A stretch of 64,000 nt of DNA from Flavobacteriales bacterium (GCA_018402085.1 JAGYJM010000001.1:92562-156561), one strand, 5' to 3'; shown: positions 9,561-19,159, counted from the first letter of the stretch. Notes: generated by a model not told the origin, from the letters alone. Numbers and translations: made by a program.

Positions 9561-10520
9561 TCAGTTCAACCATCCCACCACATTCATCGCTGCAAGCAAA
9601 AGCAGCAGATAGAAAACGAGTTGCTGCCAGCGACCTGACTTTTCGAGAAAGGAATAACTAAGCAACAAAACTGCCGCAGGCAGCAACCATTGCGCCTGAA
9701 GTGTCAGGCTCTCCGAGACCCAGAGCATGGAGCCAAAGCTTTGGGCCAGCAGAAAAAACAGCAGCAAGGCCTTAGAATTCTTCGATTTATTGCTGCTTGA
9801 ATTGAATGAACCCAGCATCCTGACGACCCCAAGCAAGGTAAGTAAGGCTGCAAAGCCATAGAAAATCCATGCCGAGAGACCGGCGACGTTACCGGTAATT
9901 CTGCCGGCAGCATAGACCAGATCATCCGGCGTTTTTACGCCGAAAAGCCACAAGATCGTCAGGAAAAACAAGGGGGGAAACAAAAAGCCCAGCAAGGGCA
10001 GAAACAACTCTCTCCACTGAGCGGTGCGTGTGTAAAAAACTGCCGCAAGCAAGGCCGGTAAGGCTGTCACGTAGGAGGGCGCCAGCAACGCCGCCGTCCC
10101 GAAGAGAAAACCGGCGTTGAAATAGTGGTTGATGACCACGGGCTGCCGGTACACTTTCAAGGTTTCGTTGATACCGGCCAGGTAGAACGGCGTCGCGGCA
10201 AGAACCGGTGAAAGCGGATAGACCACCGGAAGTGCACAGGCCAGTAAAACAGTCAGAAACCCTGCAAGAACCGAGGGCTGGCGGCATAGTTCATGCTTGT
10301 TTAGCAACCGATTCAGGAAATAACCGTTTAACGCGATCAGCATGTAGTGCCAGACCACTGACTGTAAAGGCGGGAAAACAGCGAGCAGAGGGGAGTACAA
10401 AAGAGCTGAAGTTTGCGTAAGGTCAGAAGGAAACAGCCAGCGCAGCAGCACCATTGCCGGAATCGGAAGCAGTATCAACAATACCGCAATGGGCTGGTTG
10501 GATCTCAGTACCTGAAGCAT
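9561..10520 (-). CDS. DUF6427-family polytopic membrane protein
   Basis: 319 residues dominated by about ten hydrophobic segments, beginning VLRSNQPIAVLLILLPIPAMVLL. Function is unknown. Recognition rests on overall character and on context: in flavobacteria a protein of this size and topology sits beside the small DUF6341 protein and purD, exactly as here. Its stop codon abuts that of purQ (convergent, no gap), and it is divergent from the DUF6341 gene across about 80 bases. A role in envelope or lipid-linked glycan metabolism could be imagined from the glycosyltransferases nearby but nothing in the sequence shows it. Confidence 0.7.
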   Translation of the reverse strand: MLQVLRSNQPIAVLLILLPIPAMVLLRWLFPSDLTQTSALLYSPLLAVFPPLQSVVWHYMLIALNGYFLNRLLNKHELCRQPSVLAGFLTVLLACALPVVYPLSPVLAATPFYLAGINETLKVYRQPVVINHYFNAGFLFGTAALLAPSYVTALPALLAAVFYTRTAQWRELFLPLLGFLFPPLFFLTILWLFGVKTPDDLVYAAGRITGNVAGLSAWIFYGFAALLTLLGVVRMLGSFNSSSNKSKNSKALLLFFLLAQSFGSMLWVSESLTLQAQWLLPAAVLLLSYSFLEKSGRWQQLVFYLLLLLAAMNVVGWLN

Positions 10521-10579
10521 CGCAGCGAAGCTAAAGCAAATTTTAGTCTGTGATCTCCCTTCTGTATCGGCTCTTTGGT

Positions 10580-10587
10580 TATTTTTG
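10580..10587 (+). promoter_or_regulatory. Bacteroidota -7 box (TATTTTTG) of the DUF6341 gene
   Basis: Fits TAnnTTTG and lies 17 bases before the ATG at 10604, a typical distance in this phylum. Confidence 0.45.
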
Positions 10588-10603
10588 CCAAAATCATTGT
10601 AAG

Positions 10604-10792
10604 ATGAATATTCAAGAAATCGTCACACCGATCGCGAAAGTTGTTGAAGACTCATTTAACGGGCTACTGTTACCCGTGTCAGAAATGTTCAACTGGGTTG
10701 TGATCGTAGGTGGCGTAATTGGCCTTTTTACGTGGTTGCGCATGCAGGCGTCGTTCATTAAGCGCGACAAGCAGGAAGGAAATATTCTCTGA
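10604..10792 (+). CDS. DUF6341-family small membrane protein
   Basis: 62 residues starting MNIQEIVTPIAKVVEDSF, with a single transmembrane helix (about residues 25-42, VVIVGGVIGLFTWL) and a charged tail (KRDKQEGN). It matches the small DUF6341 proteins that accompany DUF6427 and purD in flavobacteria. An upstream ATG (10550) exists, but the -7 box at 10580-10587 would lie inside such a reading frame, so the 10604 start is favoured. Function unknown. Confidence 0.7.
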   Translation: MNIQEIVTPIAKVVEDSFNGLLLPVSEMFNWVVIVGGVIGLFTWLRMQASFIKRDKQEGNIL

Positions 10793-10810
10793 TTCCCCGC
10801 CTTTTCGATG

Positions 10811-12103
10811 TCAAGACTTTGCAGTTACCTTCTGCAAGTCTCGTCCGATGTCTTTTCGGTAGTAAACCCCCTCGAACTGAATGTTCGCGGCAGCCTTGTA
10901 GCTCTTTTTGAGTGCGTCACTCACATCTGTGCCGGTTGCACTCACGGCGAGTACCCTACCACCATTGGTCAAAACCCCGCCATTCTTTGAAAGCCTGGTT
11001 CCGGCATGAAAAACCTGTGTTTCACTGAGGTCGCCAAACTGAATAGCCTTTCCTTTTTCGTAGGCTTCAGGGTAGCCCCCAGAAGCAAGAATCACAGTGC
11101 TCGCACTGCGTTCATCGATCTCTAGGTCACATTCTGACAGGGTATCCGTTGCAATACCTTCAAACAAGTGCAACAGATCAGATTTGATGCGGGGCAAAAT
11201 GACTTCTGTTTCAGGGTCGCCCAGGCGACAATTGTATTCGATCACGTAAGGATCCCCCTGCACCTTCATCAGTCCGAAAAAAATGAACCCCTTATAGGCG
11301 ATGCCATCGGCAGCAAGCCCTTTGACGGTCGGAATGATGACCTGGTTTTTGACCTTCTCCATGAACTCGGGGTTCACGAAAGATACCGGAGACACCGCGC
11401 CCATACCTCCGGTGTTTAATCCGGTGTCTCCCTCACCAATGCGCTTGTAGTCTTTCGCTTCAGGAAAAAGTTTGAATGAGTGCCCGTCTGTAAGAATGAA
11501 CATAGAGACTTCTGAACCTTTCAGAAACTCTTCAATAACGACGCGCTCACCACTCTTGCCGAAGGCATTGCCGCTGAGCATCTCTGACAGCATGATTTCA
11601 GCCTCCTTTAAATCATCCAGAATCACCACACCCTTGCCTGCGGCAAGTCCGTCAGCCTTGAGCACATAAGGAGGCTTCAGGCGACTCAAAAATGCCAGGG
11701 CCTCTTCCTGGTCGTCGGCACTGAAAGCGCCATAGCGTGCCGTTGGAATTTGGTGACGTTCCATGAAAGCTTTAGCAAAGGCTTTGCTTCCTTCGAGCTG
11801 GGCGCCTTTGCTCGCGGGGCCAATAACGGTAATGCCCTGCAGCTTTTCGTCGGCGGCAAAGAAATCTACAATACCATCTACAAGGGGGGCTTCAGGCCCA
11901 ACCACCACAATGCTCACATTTTGCTTCAGGCAGAACGCGGCGATGGCGTGAAAGTCCATCAGGTCAAGCGCTGCATTGGTAGCTATTTCAGCCGTTCCGG
12001 CATTGCCGGGAGCCACATAGAGCTGATTTAGTATCGAGCTGTGGGATACCTTCCAGGCAATCGCGTGCTCACGACCGCCACTTCCGAGGATTAGAACATT
12101 CAT
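10811..12103 (-). CDS. purD: Phosphoribosylamine--glycine ligase (GAR synthetase)
   Basis: 430 residues from ATG 12103 (MNVLILGSGGREHAIAWK), the canonical PurD N-terminus; a 16-codon upstream extension lacks family similarity. ATP-grasp enzyme that joins phosphoribosylamine and glycine, step two of purine synthesis. Visible motifs: VVGPEAPLVDGIVD, YVLKADGLAAGKGVVI in the ATP-grasp lid, GGMGAVSPV, and the metal-binding YNCRLGDPETEVILPR. It converges with the DUF6341 gene, 18 bases apart, and is divergent from the glycosyltransferase at 12208. Confidence 0.96.
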   Translation of the reverse strand: MNVLILGSGGREHAIAWKVSHSSILNQLYVAPGNAGTAEIATNAALDLMDFHAIAAFCLKQNVSIVVVGPEAPLVDGIVDFFAADEKLQGITVIGPASKGAQLEGSKAFAKAFMERHQIPTARYGAFSADDQEEALAFLSRLKPPYVLKADGLAAGKGVVILDDLKEAEIMLSEMLSGNAFGKSGERVVIEEFLKGSEVSMFILTDGHSFKLFPEAKDYKRIGEGDTGLNTGGMGAVSPVSFVNPEFMEKVKNQVIIPTVKGLAADGIAYKGFIFFGLMKVQGDPYVIEYNCRLGDPETEVILPRIKSDLLHLFEGIATDTLSECDLEIDERSASTVILASGGYPEAYEKGKAIQFGDLSETQVFHAGTRLSKNGGVLTNGGRVLAVSATGTDVSDALKKSYKAAANIQFEGVYYRKDIGRDLQKVTAKS

Positions 12104-12207
12104 CAGGCCGGGATTTACCAACAAAATTAGAGATTTGCAGGGGCGCAGCAACCCTGTGTTATCAACAATAAAGCAGAACTTGCACGCGATTCGTATCCTT
12201 ACACCTT

Positions 12208-12975
12208 ATGAGTAAGCTGTCGGCAGTCATTATTACCTACAATGAAGAGCACAACATTGCCCGGTGCATCAGCAGTTTACAGGGGGTTGCCGATGAGGTC
12301 ATCATTCTCGATTCGTACTCTGATGATGCCACCTGCCAACTTGCACGTGAGATGGGTGCCCGGGTGATGCAGCATGGTTTTGACGGACATATCCAGCAAA
12401 AGAACCGGGCCTGGGCGCTGGCCGAGACCGAATGGGTGTTGAGCCTTGATGCCGATGAAGCACTTGACGAAACCCTTGCGCAGGCAGTGCGCGAAGCTGT
12501 TGACCTGAATGACCCCGCAGTTGATGGTTATCGCATGAACCGACTGACGAGCTACTGCGGAAAATGGGTGCGCCATTCCGGTTGGTACCCTGATACTAAA
12601 ACCCGCCTCTTTCGATTAGGAAAAGGCGAATGGAGAGGCATCAATCCGCATGACCGTTTCGATCTTCACCGCCCTGAACGCGAACGCCACCTCAAAGGCG
12701 ATATCCTGCACTATAGTTACTACACGGCAGCAGACCACTACAAACAGATTGAGTATTTCTCTAAAATTGCGGCTGCCGAACTGCACAAGCGAGGAGTGAA
12801 GGTGCCTACTTTACTCATTTGGGCGAAAGTGGTGGCGCAGTTTGTGAAGACCTGGCTGCTTAAACGTGGTTTTCTAGACGGCGCTACCGGCTTTACCATC
12901 GCGCGGCGAAGCGCCTTTGCCACCTGGCGAAAGTACTCCATCCTTAAAGCCTTGCACGCTGATGAAAACCCCTGA
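12208..12975 (+). CDS. Family 2 glycosyltransferase (WaaE/KdtX-like)
   Basis: 255 residues. The GT-A fold opens with LSAVIITYNEEHNIARCISSL and EVIILDSYSDDAT, followed by the nucleotide-sugar binding SLDADE (DxD) near residue 80. The later WYPDTKTRLFRLGKGEWRG and HYSYYTAADHY segments are typical of WaaE/KdtX-like beta-1,4-glucosyltransferases that decorate the LPS inner core. The next gene, a family 9 glycosyltransferase, overlaps its 3' end by 14 bases, so the two are probably translated from one message and act in the same LPS pathway. Confidence 0.9.
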   Translation: MSKLSAVIITYNEEHNIARCISSLQGVADEVIILDSYSDDATCQLAREMGARVMQHGFDGHIQQKNRAWALAETEWVLSLDADEALDETLAQAVREAVDLNDPAVDGYRMNRLTSYCGKWVRHSGWYPDTKTRLFRLGKGEWRGINPHDRFDLHRPERERHLKGDILHYSYYTAADHYKQIEYFSKIAAAELHKRGVKVPTLLIWAKVVAQFVKTWLLKRGFLDGATGFTIARRSAFATWRKYSILKALHADENP

Positions 12976-13954
12976 GCATATCATTCTTTCGCGCACTGAT
13001 GGCATCGGAGATGTGATCCTTACGCTGCCCATGGCCCATGCGCTTAAAGAATGCTTTCCGGGGGCAAAGATTACTTTTCTGGGTAAAGGCTACACACGGC
13101 CCGTGATCGAGGCTTATGACTTTGTTGATCAGTTTGAAGACTGGGATCTTGCCGGTGACACAGAAGCTTCACAAGCAGCCTTTCTAAAGGCCTGCGAAGC
13201 AGACGTCATTCTGCATGTTTTTCCTCGCAAAGAGGTCGTTAGCGCCGCATTTCGGGCGCACATTCCGGTGCGAATAGCTACGGCGCGTCGCTTTCACACG
13301 TTCTTCAAGGTTAATTACCGCCTTTGGTACAGCCGCAAGAGTGCTGATTTGCACGAGGCGCAGCTTAACTTGAAGATGCTTGAGGCCTTGAACTGCCATC
13401 CTTCTTTATCGTTGAAAGAAATCGGTGGTCGCTTTCATTTTACATGCGGCGCAAAAGCGCCGGATGGGTTTAAGCACTGGGAAAAAGAAGGGTTTCGTGT
13501 GTTGATCCATCCCAAATCCCATGGCAGCGCCGTGGAGTATCCGCTTGATTATTACACGGAGGTCATTCATGCACTGACGAAAAAAGGAATATTGGTAGGA
13601 ATCACCGGAACAGCACGCGAACGCGAAGCCATCGGCGATGGCTTACCATGGGCTGAGGTGACAGATTTCACCGGAAAGCTCAGCTTGCTCGAATTAATGG
13701 AGTTGATCAATTTCAGCCACGTCATGATCGCCGCTTCAACCGGCCCGCTGCACATTGCCGCAGCACTTGGGAAATATGCGGTCGGACTGTTCTCGCCAAA
13801 GCGACCGATTCACGCGGGCAGATGGCAGCCGCTCGGGCCGGGGGCGCGTTACAAAGAAGCTGCGCAGCACCCTGAAAATGGCCGTCTTGAAATTGACCCG
13901 AAGGCGATCATTATAGACGTTGAAAAATGGTGTAACGAAGAGGGCGCGTGCTAA
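12962..13954 (+). CDS. Family 9 glycosyltransferase (heptosyltransferase-like)
   Basis: 330 residues from ATG 12962 (MKTPEHIILSRTDGIGDVILTLP), the typical start of ADP-heptose:LPS heptosyltransferases; ATG overlaps the end of the upstream GT2 gene. GT-B architecture: N-terminal acceptor domain with GIGDVILTLPMAHALKECFP, C-terminal donor domain with VLIHPKSHGSA and the ASTGPLHIAAALGK motif near residue 265. It is expected to add a heptose or related sugar to LPS core at the cytoplasmic face. Its TAA overlaps by three bases the stop of the O-antigen ligase gene, which converges on it. Confidence 0.9.
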   Translation: MKTPEHIILSRTDGIGDVILTLPMAHALKECFPGAKITFLGKGYTRPVIEAYDFVDQFEDWDLAGDTEASQAAFLKACEADVILHVFPRKEVVSAAFRAHIPVRIATARRFHTFFKVNYRLWYSRKSADLHEAQLNLKMLEALNCHPSLSLKEIGGRFHFTCGAKAPDGFKHWEKEGFRVLIHPKSHGSAVEYPLDYYTEVIHALTKKGILVGITGTAREREAIGDGLPWAEVTDFTGKLSLLELMELINFSHVMIAASTGPLHIAAALGKYAVGLFSPKRPIHAGRWQPLGPGARYKEAAQHPENGRLEIDPKAIIIDVEKWCNEEGAC

Positions 13955-15528
13955 TCGTCAGGGGTTGACCGGATCCGTGAATGAAAATTCAGCCGTTGTG
14001 CAGCGAATAAGGCTGCGAAAAAAGCAAAGAAGGTAACCCCGGCCTGTGTTTCAAGGGTGTCTTCTGTGAAGAAGCTCAGGGCCATCATCCAGGAGAATAA
14101 GGTGAACAGGAAGCCGCGCTCAGGAACTTGTACCCCGAGGGGTAGAAAGAGCAGAGCCGCGAGTACAAGCACGCCAAAAATACCAAAGGCGATCCAGAAT
14201 GACAGGTATTGGTTGTGTGGGTGTAGCCGGTAATCTGTAGGAAGACGTGTTTTTATAGCATCATAAGAAGCGGCCATGCAGTCTTGTACGTCACCTGTGC
14301 CATGACCGAACACCGGTCGTTGGCCTATACAATACCAGGCGGCTTTCCAGAATTCAAGGCGCTGGGTGACGGAGTTGCCACCGGGGTTTCCGCCATTGCT
14401 CACGAAAGCGATTTCGAAAAACAACTTATCAAGCCGCCGCCGGATGCCATTGTGCTCAAATTCGAGTACGGTGGGTATACCTTGTTCAATGCGGCGAATG
14501 TCTTCTTTATTTAGGGCCTGCACACCGTCAAGGTCTTTGCGAAGCCCTTTTGAGGCGAGATATCGAATCAGGGTGCCGGAAAGCGGCTGATTGCGGGCGT
14601 CGAGGCTGTCGAATGAGAGACTGCTGCGCTGCTCCCATCCGGCCCGTAATTCTTCATAAGCAATGTGCCGCCACACAAAATGACCGTTTTCCCGAATGGT
14701 GTTATCGGGATGGTGAATGTAGCTTTCTCCACGAGGGGTGGCCTGTTCAAGGTTTTCAGCATGGTTCGTAGGCAATGAGAAATACTGTCTGGCTTGCCAG
14801 CCAATCCATCCGGCCGTGAGGCCGAAGAAAAGGAAAACAGCCGCCCGTAAACCCCGCCGGGCCCGCTTGCCTAACACATCAATCTCTTCTGAAACGGCAA
14901 GCAGAAACAAAGTAAGAGTAAGCAGAACGACGCCTGTGAGCGACTCAATAACCCACAGAAAACTCAGGTTCACAACCAGCAAGAGCAGTGAAAGCAGGAT
15001 GTGTTTCTTGCGGCTGAGCCAAACAGCCAGCACTGCTGAAGCAAAAACCAACAGCATACTGAAGCGGATGTGTGAAATGAAGATGGAGATATCTCGAATA
15101 TTCTTCACCTCGCGCTCAATCACTCCCAGATGAATCAAGAGGCAGTAAGAAGCAGCGAGTCCGCAGGCCAGTGCGAAAAACACCCACATACGCCTGAATA
15201 TATTTCCTTCAATCGGACGTGCGGTAAAGAAAATCACCGGAAAGAGGAGCAATGGCAACTTGATGCGGAGGTCACGCATTGCGTAAGACCAGTTTTGGGT
15301 ATGCACCAATCCGAACACATGGATCATGAAGACGAGCAACAGCAACCAGAAGAACGGGTTGCGGAGGGCTTTGGCCCAGCGGTAGCGAAGGTTTTTGCGG
15401 GTGCTGCTGAAGTGGTCAATGAGCCAGGCTCCAAGAATCCAGAATGAGCCAACGCTCATGCCAAAGTTGGAAAATGGCAGGGAGACGGCGACAATGACAA
15501 TACCAAACTGGTATAGAAAAGGAACCAT
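13951..15528 (-). CDS. O-antigen ligase/polymerase family membrane protein
   Basis: 525 residues with about 11 transmembrane segments and one large periplasmic stretch (about residues 235-415). The Wzy_C/WaaL signature is visible as YRLHPHNQYLSFWIAFGIFGVLVLAAL near residue 440, with an upstream FGHGTGDVQDC. Such proteins join or polymerise glycans on the periplasmic face of the inner membrane. The neighbouring glycosyltransferases 9 and 2 support a role in LPS. Whether it is a ligase or a polymerase cannot be told from sequence alone. It is followed upstream by the S41 protease gene, 17 bases away on the same strand. Confidence 0.85.
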   Translation of the reverse strand: MVPFLYQFGIVIVAVSLPFSNFGMSVGSFWILGAWLIDHFSSTRKNLRYRWAKALRNPFFWLLLLVFMIHVFGLVHTQNWSYAMRDLRIKLPLLLFPVIFFTARPIEGNIFRRMWVFFALACGLAASYCLLIHLGVIEREVKNIRDISIFISHIRFSMLLVFASAVLAVWLSRKKHILLSLLLLVVNLSFLWVIESLTGVVLLTLTLFLLAVSEEIDVLGKRARRGLRAAVFLFFGLTAGWIGWQARQYFSLPTNHAENLEQATPRGESYIHHPDNTIRENGHFVWRHIAYEELRAGWEQRSSLSFDSLDARNQPLSGTLIRYLASKGLRKDLDGVQALNKEDIRRIEQGIPTVLEFEHNGIRRRLDKLFFEIAFVSNGGNPGGNSVTQRLEFWKAAWYCIGQRPVFGHGTGDVQDCMAASYDAIKTRLPTDYRLHPHNQYLSFWIAFGIFGVLVLAALLFLPLGVQVPERGFLFTLFSWMMALSFFTEDTLETQAGVTFFAFFAALFAAQRLNFHSRIRSTPDD

Positions 15529-15545
15529 GGCTTGGCTTCAGACAG

Positions 15546-17204
15546 TTAGTCTTGTGGTGCTGCCGGACGCAGGATCTGGTCGTATTCACCTTCGAAGATT
15601 TCGGTTGCGCGGCGCAATACCGGGTCATGTCGCAGTCCATAACGGATGGCGCCTTCCTGGTAGTAATAGCGGCTTACGATTTCTTCTTCAAGCGTAAATT
15701 CGATTTGGTCTCTGAATTTGTAGAGATCTCGACTTTTCTCGGGCATCAGTTCGGCTTCAAGTTTGGCAAAGGCGTCTTCAGCACCTTGGTAGTAGCGTTC
15801 AGCCTCCGCAATTTCGCGAAGTTGCTCCATGACACGTTCGGTGCGCGTATCATAATTGAAATCACTATCTAGCGCGAACTGTACAAAGGTGTCGTAGCCT
15901 TCACCGAGGTCAAAATCTTCGGGTTCTGAAATGCTTTCATTGCTGCGGGCAAAGTTGGTCGCGTAGTGAAAGACAACGTGATTCAGCATCAGCCCGTTAA
16001 GGATGTTACTCAGCTCTTCCGGGCCTACTGCCACGTCTGGGCTTACGCCTCGTCCGTCATAGACTTTTCGTCCGCCACTTGTGCGAAATTCCTGAATGAG
16101 GGAGTCCGGAACTTCGTCAACGTAGCCTTCATCCCGGTGGGAGTAGTCAAGTTTCTGGATGCACCGGCCGCTGGGAATATAGTACTTGGCAACGGTAAGC
16201 TTGAGCTTGGTGTTGTAGCTCAGGTCTTTGGTTTGCTGCACGAGACCTTTCCCGAAAGTTGAGTTTCCTACAACGACTGCGCGGTCGAGGTCTTGTAGTG
16301 CGCCACTTACGATTTCTGATGCGCTGGCCGATGAGCCATCCACCAACACTACGAGTGGGAGCTCTGGTGAGAGGGGCTCTGCCAGAGCGTTGTGGGTTTT
16401 GTTCCACTCATCGAGTTTTCCGCGGGTGCTCACGATTTCGGTTCCTTTTGGCACGAAGATGTTGACAATGTTGATCGCCTCGCGAAGGAGACCGCCCCCG
16501 TTGCCGCGCAGATCAAAAATCAGTTGCGTCATACCCTGGTTCTTTTCAAGGTCAACCAGTGCACGCTTGACTTCAGCGCTGGCGGTTTTCGTGAAGCTTC
16601 TGAGGTGAATGTAGCCGGTTTTCTCATCTATCATTCCGTAGTAGGGAATATCCGGAATTTGCACGTCTTGCCGTTCAACGGTGTAGGTGGTGATGGCTTC
16701 CTGACCGGGCCGTTCGATCTCAATAGCGACTTTGGTACCGGCCTGCCCCTTAAGCAGGGTGCTGATCTGTTCGCTGTCAAGCCCGTCAACCTCGCGGCCG
16801 TCAATGGTGCGAATGATATCGCCGGCCTTTAGACCGGCCTCGAATGCAGCGTAATCTTCGTATGGCTCCATGATGGTCACATCGCCGTCAATGGTGTTGA
16901 TCAATGCGCCTATTCCGCCATATTGCCCGGTGGTCATGAAGCGGTAATCTTCAATTTTAGACTCCGGATAGTAGACAGTATAGGGGTCAAGCGACTCAAG
17001 CATGGCGTCAATGCCCGTTTTCATGAGATCGCCGGGCTTGGTTTCATCTACGTAATAGATGTTCAGTTGCTTGTAGAGGTTGGTGAAGATTTCGAGGTTT
17101 TTTGAAATCTCGAAGTAATTCTCTGTAGGGGTGAAAGCGATCACTCCGGCAAGCATCGGCAGTGCCAGGATCAGGCTAAACTTACGCAGTCGTTTCTTCA
17201 TCAT
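15546..17204 (-). CDS. S41 family C-terminal processing protease (CtpA-like)
   Basis: 552 residues from ATG 17204. The start is chosen because an AAGGAGG Shine-Dalgarno-like sequence lies just before it, unusual in this phylum, and because it gives a signal anchor (KRLRKFSLILALPMLAGVIAF). Domains: N-terminal helical part, PDZ domain near 90-165 (GGIGALINTIDGDVTIMEPY; AGLKAGDIIRTIDG), then the S41 catalytic core with RGNGGGLL, the nucleophile Ser in VDGSSASASEIVSG and general base Lys in FGKGLVQQ. It should degrade or trim periplasmic proteins recognised by their C-termini. The ATG overlaps rnpA by 23 bases, so hemD-rnpA-protease probably share a transcript. Confidence 0.94.
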   Translation of the reverse strand: MMKKRLRKFSLILALPMLAGVIAFTPTENYFEISKNLEIFTNLYKQLNIYYVDETKPGDLMKTGIDAMLESLDPYTVYYPESKIEDYRFMTTGQYGGIGALINTIDGDVTIMEPYEDYAAFEAGLKAGDIIRTIDGREVDGLDSEQISTLLKGQAGTKVAIEIERPGQEAITTYTVERQDVQIPDIPYYGMIDEKTGYIHLRSFTKTASAEVKRALVDLEKNQGMTQLIFDLRGNGGGLLREAINIVNIFVPKGTEIVSTRGKLDEWNKTHNALAEPLSPELPLVVLVDGSSASASEIVSGALQDLDRAVVVGNSTFGKGLVQQTKDLSYNTKLKLTVAKYYIPSGRCIQKLDYSHRDEGYVDEVPDSLIQEFRTSGGRKVYDGRGVSPDVAVGPEELSNILNGLMLNHVVFHYATNFARSNESISEPEDFDLGEGYDTFVQFALDSDFNYDTRTERVMEQLREIAEAERYYQGAEDAFAKLEAELMPEKSRDLYKFRDQIEFTLEEEIVSRYYYQEGAIRYGLRHDPVLRRATEIFEGEYDQILRPAAPQD

Positions 17205-17622
17205 GTCCTCCTTGGTCTGTTTGATGGATAGCAGGAAAGTTAGGTATATCTTCAATGAAACGTTCACAGAGGTCACTTATTTTGACCTCTAGTTCACTTT
17301 TGACGGGCAATTCTTGCCCAATATAAACCCAAACCAAAGCGAAGCATCGGTGTTCACCGATCGCCGTGGCACGTACTTGTTCTTTCTGGTGCCGCCAGCA
17401 TTCGCGCAGCAGTCTTTTGATGCGGTTGCGGTCAACCGCTCGCTTGAACCGCCGTTTACTTGCGCTAAAGGCGGCCTGCACCACATCTTTGTCTGACTCC
17501 GGCAAGGCAATGACACGCAGAATGAGCGGATACGCCTTGTAGGTTTCACCGCGCTCGAAGAGAGCCGTGAAGATACGGGTGTGCGTCAGTCGCTCGTGTT
17601 TACGAAAGGTGTAACGAGGCAT
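17182..17622 (-). CDS. rnpA: Ribonuclease P protein component
   Basis: 146 residues. RnpA binds the RNase P RNA and helps mature tRNA 5' ends. Visible features: N-terminal RYTFRKHERLTHTRIFTALF and the basic RNR motif in KRRFKRAVDRNRIKRLLRE near residue 60-75. It lies six bases downstream of hemD and overlaps the S41 protease start. No rpmH is next to it, which differs from the dnaA-region arrangement in many bacteria but is common in Bacteroidota. Confidence 0.95.
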   Translation of the reverse strand: MPRYTFRKHERLTHTRIFTALFERGETYKAYPLILRVIALPESDKDVVQAAFSASKRRFKRAVDRNRIKRLLRECWRHQKEQVRATAIGEHRCFALVWVYIGQELPVKSELEVKISDLCERFIEDIPNFPAIHQTDQGGHDEETTA

Positions 17623-17628
17623 TAAGGG

Positions 17629-18390
17629 CTAGTCTTTGCCCGTAATATAGTTTTCAATGGCCATAGACATCGAAGGCGCTTTGGTGTTTGGCGCGCTGAT
17701 GTCTACCTGCAGACCGGCATCTTTCGTAGCCTTAATGGTGGTTGGGCCAAAGCACGCGATGCGGGTATTGTCTTGCGTGAAGTCAGGAAAGTTCTTGAAC
17801 AATGACTCAATACCGCTCGGAGAAAAGAAGACGAGCATGTCGTACTTGACGTCTGAAAGATCCGAAAGGTCACTACACACGGTGCGGTACATTACAGCGC
17901 GGGTGTACCGGATGCCTGCTTCCTCAAGAAGTTGTGGAATGGAGGGTTTGAGCAGGTCAGAACAAGGTAGGAGAAATTTCTCCTGCTTGTGCTTTTTAAC
18001 GAAAGCCATCAGGTCAGCGAACTTGGCCTGCCCATGAAAAATCTTACGCTTGCGGTATACCACATACTTCTGGAGATAGAAGGCTGTAGCCTCACTGATG
18101 CAGAAATACTTCATAGAGTCTGGTACGTTGATGCGCATCTCTTCACACATCCGAAAGAAGTTGTCAACCGCATTGCGAGAGGTGAAAATCACGGCGGTGT
18201 GTTCCTTAATGTCAATGCGTTCCTGGCGAAACTCCTGACCAGACACAGACTCCACGTGTATGAACGGACGAAAATCGATCCTGAGATTGTATTTCTCTGC
18301 GAGATCGTAGTAGGGTGATTTGTCCGTTGCGGGTTTAGGTTGCGATATGAGAATCGTCTTCACTTTTCCTTTGCCGGCCATAGAGAGCAT
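17629..18390 (-). CDS. hemD: Uroporphyrinogen-III synthase
   Basis: 253 residues. The enzyme cyclises hydroxymethylbilane to uroporphyrinogen III in haem synthesis. HemD sequences are weakly conserved; recognition rests on VKTILISQPKPATDKSPYYDLAEKYNL at the N-terminus, the TAVIFTSRNAVDNFFRMCEE strand-helix, YFCISEATAFYLQKY, and FFSPSGIESLFKNFPDF, plus the adjacent DUF4271 gene, a habitual partner in Bacteroidota. A second ATG three codons in (18381) is an equally good start. Upstream DUF4271 gene ends 31 bases away. Confidence 0.85.
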   Translation of the reverse strand: MLSMAGKGKVKTILISQPKPATDKSPYYDLAEKYNLRIDFRPFIHVESVSGQEFRQERIDIKEHTAVIFTSRNAVDNFFRMCEEMRINVPDSMKYFCISEATAFYLQKYVVYRKRKIFHGQAKFADLMAFVKKHKQEKFLLPCSDLLKPSIPQLLEEAGIRYTRAVMYRTVCSDLSDLSDVKYDMLVFFSPSGIESLFKNFPDFTQDNTRIACFGPTTIKATKDAGLQVDISAPNTKAPSMSMAIENYITGKD

Positions 18391-18421
18391 TTTCTTTAAA
18401 GTTCAACGCTCGTTTCTTACC

Positions 18422-19117
18422 TTAAGCGCATCCAGTACGAGTGAGCATCCAGGCTTTCACCATCACCGCCAAAGGCAGAAATTCGAGGGCGCAAAGATAC
18501 AAAATAATGTAGTTGAGAGAGATGCGCTCATTTATTGCCGCCAATACCCCACGAATCAGCCGAAGCATATAGGCCAGCCCGAACAGAACAAGCCCCGCCA
18601 CCACCACGGGCAGATCAGCGCCGCCATAACTTACAGCCATCACCAGGGCCAGTACCAGTAGCAAGACGCCCACACTTTGATTCAGGATCAATACGTTGCC
18701 AAGGTAGATGCGAAGGACAGTGGTTTTGCCTGCAAGCGTATGAATAAGATCTACCGCCAGCAGTCGGAGCAATAGACCGATCACCAGAATCGCACAGATC
18801 CGCAGAAACATCACAGGCGATAAGCCGGCGCAGGCGCCATCTACCGAATGCAAGGCCAATTGAGTGAATAAGCCGAAGCCCAGTATAGTCACCGGCATCA
18901 TCAGCAACCAGGAAGGATGTATCAGGGGCTCATTTTCGGCATAAGCCTGCCGTGCAATGCGGTAGTTGCTGAAGTTCCAGTGTACGAGCTGCGCGTAGGT
19001 CGGAAACTGAATGCGCACAACAGCCAGCAAGGCAAGAGCCACAAGAAAGACCCAGAGCATCCAGGGCTCATAGAAGTTCGCCACTTCTCGTTCAAGAGGA
19101 ATCAGCCGCTCATTCAC
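18422..19117 (-). CDS. DUF4271 membrane protein
   Basis: 231 residues with about six transmembrane helices (e.g. WMLWVFLVALALLAVVRI near residue 18). Family members sit directly upstream of hemD in many Bacteroidota, as here. Molecular function is not known; a link to haem synthesis or envelope biology is only suggested by the neighbourhood. It starts about 40 bases from the end of the large lamin-tail protein gene and could be co-transcribed with hemD, rnpA and the S41 protease. Confidence 0.8.
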   Translation of the reverse strand: MNERLIPLEREVANFYEPWMLWVFLVALALLAVVRIQFPTYAQLVHWNFSNYRIARQAYAENEPLIHPSWLLMMPVTILGFGLFTQLALHSVDGACAGLSPVMFLRICAILVIGLLLRLLAVDLIHTLAGKTTVLRIYLGNVLILNQSVGVLLLVLALVMAVSYGGADLPVVVAGLVLFGLAYMLRLIRGVLAAINERISLNYIILYLCALEFLPLAVMVKAWMLTRTGCA

Positions 19118-19159
19118 GGGCTTAAAGGTAGCAGGATATTGCGTTCACATTATCAACGA